DNA of 64,000 bases from Scatophagus argus. Lineage: Eukaryota > Chordata > Actinopteri > Scatophagidae. The position numbers and the translations under genes were made by a program. The stretch lies in contig NC_058504.1 in assembly GCF_020382885.2 (NCBI RefSeq), positions 18,921,019 to 18,985,018 on the forward strand. The letters are read 5' to 3'. Below are positions 51,887 to 64,000 of the stretch, one piece after another. A model generated the notes under the pieces. The model saw nothing but the letters and a program-made list of their open reading frames with translations, was not told where the DNA came from and made no database searches. Positions within the stretch are counted from its first letter, which is position 1; the number at the start of each line of letters is the position of its first letter.

Positions 51887-52858
51887 CATGAAATTCAGGC
51901 CCTGCTCATCTTCTAGCTTTGTCAAAGCAGTGACGCGGGTGGCAAGAAACACAGAGAGTGCACACTGGAGGAGAAGGTTTCCCAAAGAGGCCGTTCTCAC
52001 TGTTACTATAAATATTTTTGTATAATAATAGATTTTTTTATAAATTTGTACTGTAAATCAGTAGTTTTTCCATGGTAAGATAGATGTGTTTATGTGTTTC
52101 AGCTGTGCCCATTTTGTCATTTGGACAACAAAGTGAAAACATATGGGTGACAAATTTAAGTAAAAACTAACAGAGAGTAACTTCGAAAAGCATTGGGCCA
52201 ACAGTGTTGGGAGAATCCTCTAGTCCCTGTAACTCTGTTGGAGGGATGGTTTCCTGATTTGCTGTTTTGATTACTGTGGTGGATGTTGTGTGAACCACAG
52301 GTCCAAAACCTACTAATAATTTAGTGGCTGCTCACGAATGCTACGCTACATATGTGGCTCACGTCTGGTCAAATATTTGGATTTCTGTGAGTGACTTCAT
52401 TCACTCTCACCTCAGGCTGTTCCAATAATAGATTTAATTACATCTTAAAAACAAGGATTAGTACAACGGGCTCTTTATTTTTCCTCTGTTCAGAGTGTAT
52501 CGTGTCTGAGTTATGGCCTCTGTGTTGTAAAAAGTATGTAACTGAACTGAAACATTCATGATTCTTGGGTAGCAATTAACGCTGAAAAACATTTCTGCTG
52601 TCTTGTAAATATTATGAATTTCAATGATTATTACTGTCTAATATGTCTTACTTTCAGTTTTACTATGATACTACCTGAACCATTCAGGGTATGTAAGCGT
52701 GTTCATTTATGATTTGCAGTCAGTTCAACTGGCTCTGTGTCATCAAGGTGTGTCTGTTTATTTTTTATTGTGGTTTGTGTTTGTGTGTGTGTGTGTGTGT
52801 GCATGCTCAGTGGGAAGGCAATAAATGCTCAGTATCCATACCAAAGGTTCATGCATAT
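51887..52858. other. Spacer between sting1 promoter and calcineurin A 3' end
   Basis: About 1 kb of AT-rich DNA with a (GT)n tract at 52782-52801 and several TTTATT (minus-strand AATAAA) hexamers at 52757-52769 that could be alternative calcineurin A poly(A) signals. No exon recognised. Confidence 0.45.
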
Positions 52859-52977
52859 TTTATTCAAGAGTAAAAAAGTGGATCGTCCCATGGGGCATGC
52901 TTACAGTGTTAGTGACTGGGGAGTCAAAACATAAAGAGAGGAGAGAGGAGGATAGATAGAGAGAATTGGGGGGGGCA

Positions 52978-53011
<34 letters not shown>

Positions 53012-55153
53012 GAATAGAAGAGTAAGAACCGTGGCACAATTTCTATGGCACAGGGTCTCCCAGGGGGTTCACCTCTCCCAAAGAAGCACAACAAGATCAA
53101 CCAAGGAGCAATGCAACAAAAAGAGCAACCAGCAGAGAGAGAGAGAGCTTAAATATTAAGAATAATGTCCATAATAAATAGAATCATAATAATCATAGAA
53201 TCATAAATATCATCAAATAACAAGAGGAATCGTCAAGAATTATGATCAGAGAGAGAGAGTACACTTTTTTTTCCTTTAAACTGTGATGGCAACACACCGC
53301 TTCTTCTGTTAAAATGTGTCTTGCTGCTTTTTGCTTTGAACAGAGCAAATTTTAACCATGCAATCATGCTTTTGGCTGCCTGAATGCCTGTGCCTCTGTA
53401 TATAGTATGGTCATTCTTCAATGCTAGTTTAATATTTGTTTGTCATTATTCATATTTATCATTAAAAACAACTCCTGTACATCGACAAAGAAGAGAGGAG
53501 AGAACGTGGACTCGACACTTTGAAGAGAAGCGTACTACGTCATTCTGTACAGCGTCGAAAGAAACCAAGAAACACGGGTTTTGAAAAAGAAAAAACAAAC
53601 CAAAACATGAAAAAAGGAACAAAAGATATAACGCAAAAAGAATACAAAAAATAAATAAAATGAATGTTATGTACAAAATAAATTATTTGTTATTCCTCAG
53701 TTCATTTATATTAGCCAGAAAAACAAAAACAAAACAAAAAAAAATCCTACCATAGTGAAACACAGAGCACAAATATAATCTTCACATTATTATCAAAGAA
53801 CTTAACTCTGCATGCACTGATGCGTTAATATAAATGCTTTACAAAGACTTGTTCTTCTTGTTGTCTTGGCTGCTGCCTTAACCAGAAGAGTCTGTTTCCT
53901 CTGTTAAATATAATTTCCTGTATTTAGGCTGGACATTCCCAGCCATCACTGCTGTTTGGTAGCAGACAGCGACACGGGAGGAAAGGAGGATGTAAAAACA
54001 GAATGAATAGAGTATGACTTATCATTTCGACCCTCGACAACCCCCCCCCAACACACACACAGCTCCCTCACACACATAAAGCATCCTACTTCCACTATAC
54101 TGCATCTCGTGACCATATGCATCAGATGTGCAATAAAACCTCTTTATGTAACCTTATTTACAAGCAACAGGTAGGGAGTAACACTTGATTCAAATCGGAC
54201 TCAGGTCCACTTTCAAGCCTTCCCAGAGAGCTAACTGACCTGTGACCAGAGTGTTTTAGGGGGGGAGGCAATCCTCCACTAGGTTTCAAGAAGAGGATAG
54301 GAACGGTGCAGTGCTACAAAAGCAAACAAGAATCTCCTCCCGAGAAGAAAAGGACAGTGAGGGCTCAGATTAAGATTGCAGCTGAGATTATCTCCACACA
54401 TCTCTCAGCAGCAGATACACCACCACACGATGAAAACTCTCTCAGTATCAACTGGTTGATGCCGAGATCTGCTCATGTGTGCAAACCAAAACACATTTTC
54501 AAATATTACCACACGGACATTTACATGTTTGAAGCATGTGAACACACGCAGGCAGGCATGTCAACAAACCCGATAAAATCAACCAATCACAAATTTGTTT
54601 CCACTTCCTGTTTTGATGCAAATAGGAAAAAGAAGCAAACAAATCTTTCATTCTTTCATTCCCCACATCCTGATCACCAGCCCCCCTGCAAAAACTTGAC
54701 CCCACTGACAACCACCACTGACACAGCCACATCACGCTGTCAACCCAGTGGTGACCCCTGACATACACGGTGAACAGCGGCTCCTCCTGTTTTGCATGGA
54801 GAGTGTTTTTGTCGCTTCTTTCCTGTTGTAGTGCAGGTACATGGGAGCTGTGGGTCTCTAAATAGGGCCAATCAGTTCTGTGAAGGGACACAGCCTCAGG
54901 TGGTAAAGTCAAGGTATGCTCATGCCTTTACATACAGCTGAGGGCAACAGGAGAGGGGCGAGTAATCTTCTGTGTATGTGTGATTGCATGTGTGTGTGAT
55001 GCTGTCTGTAATCTAAGTGTCTGAAACACTGTTTGTGTGTGATGCGTGTGTATATATGTGTGTGTGTGTGTGCCTATGTACATCTATAAATATGGTACCA
55101 TATCAGAGTTGTAACTGCAGGTTTGTGTCTGGGCATGTGGAAATATATGTCCA
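52859..55153 (-). other. ppp3ca: Probable 3' UTR of the calcineurin A gene
   Basis: Follows the TGA stop on the minus strand. AATAAA occurs at 52864-52859, giving a UTR of about 2.3 kb, similar in scale to mammalian PPP3CA. The segment contains a (GA)n tract (about 52979-53011), A/T-rich simple sequence (53590-53760) and no other recognisable gene. The real end could be earlier or later. Confidence 0.45.
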
Positions 55154-63717
<8,564 letters not shown>

Positions 63718-64000
63718 TTAATGTCATGTCTGGCTGAGACCAGTGGGGGGCATCGGTGAGCACATGGCAGGCCTGAGCAGGGCTTGTGGCCTTGTCTGTG
63801 CTGTGGGAGTATACGCTAGTTGGTCAGATTGATGCTGTGTTTGCTAAACATAGAAAATCATTGTGTTCTCCACAGACTACATGCCATAACACCGACTGCT
63901 GCACATTAGGGAATGTGGCCACAGCCATACTGCCACTCCATCTGTCTTTCAACACCAGCCCCCCCCCCGGCTTTACACTGCTTTACGTTCCTCCATTTTT

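Noticed and set aside
51764..52000. Open frame that could be an N-terminal extension of STING
   Set aside because: It ends at a good splice donor, but joining to the next exon puts it out of frame with STING, and the composition is unlike a signal or membrane segment. It is treated as non-coding.

Overview
This is a euchromatic vertebrate window, almost certainly from a ray-finned (teleost, probably percomorph) fish. The genes are split into many short exons with GT-AG introns. There are abundant (CA/TG)n microsatellites and teleost-type interspersed repeats. The proteins are clear but diverged orthologues of human genes. There is no bacterial or viral gene content, and I see no operon, CRISPR array or defence island.

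Layout. Positions 1-20.8 kb hold the 3' part of a glypican gene (+ strand): exons 2-9 and the 3' UTR. Its first exon lies left of the window, so the first 9.3 kb is intron. Positions 22.3-37.4 kb hold a complete brd8 gene (+), 19 coding exons and 776 codons, encoding a NuA4/TIP60-complex bromodomain protein. Positions 37.7-39.3 kb hold a compact two-exon gene of the DDIT4/REDD family (-), probably ddit4l, tail-to-tail with brd8. Positions 39.5-44.9 kb are intergenic. Positions 44.9-51.9 kb hold a complete sting1 (TMEM173) gene (-), six coding exons and 415 codons, with a likely non-coding first exon and an ISRE-like site upstream. Positions 52.9-64.0 kb hold the 3' half of a calcineurin A catalytic-subunit gene (-), best matched to ppp3ca, which runs off the right edge. 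All exon junctions were joined by hand and each gene keeps one open frame across them.

The genes are not one pathway: cell-surface proteoglycan, chromatin, mTORC1 inhibition, innate DNA sensing and Ca2+ phosphatase signalling. The most informative points are as follows. (1) The STING C-terminal tail has an altered pLxIS site, a TBK1-type PLPL motif and a PxExxD TRAF6-type motif. (2) Long (UG)n tracts sit directly at splice sites of sting1 and ppp3ca. (3) A 48-nt ppp3ca exon lengthens the linker between the CaM-binding and autoinhibitory parts. (4) Genes that lie on human 5q31.2 and 4q24 are interleaved here. (5) A decayed mariner-like element lies in a sting1 intron. (6) The ddit4l promoter has a TATA box, E-box/HRE and p53-like sites. 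I did not find a wholly new biological system.
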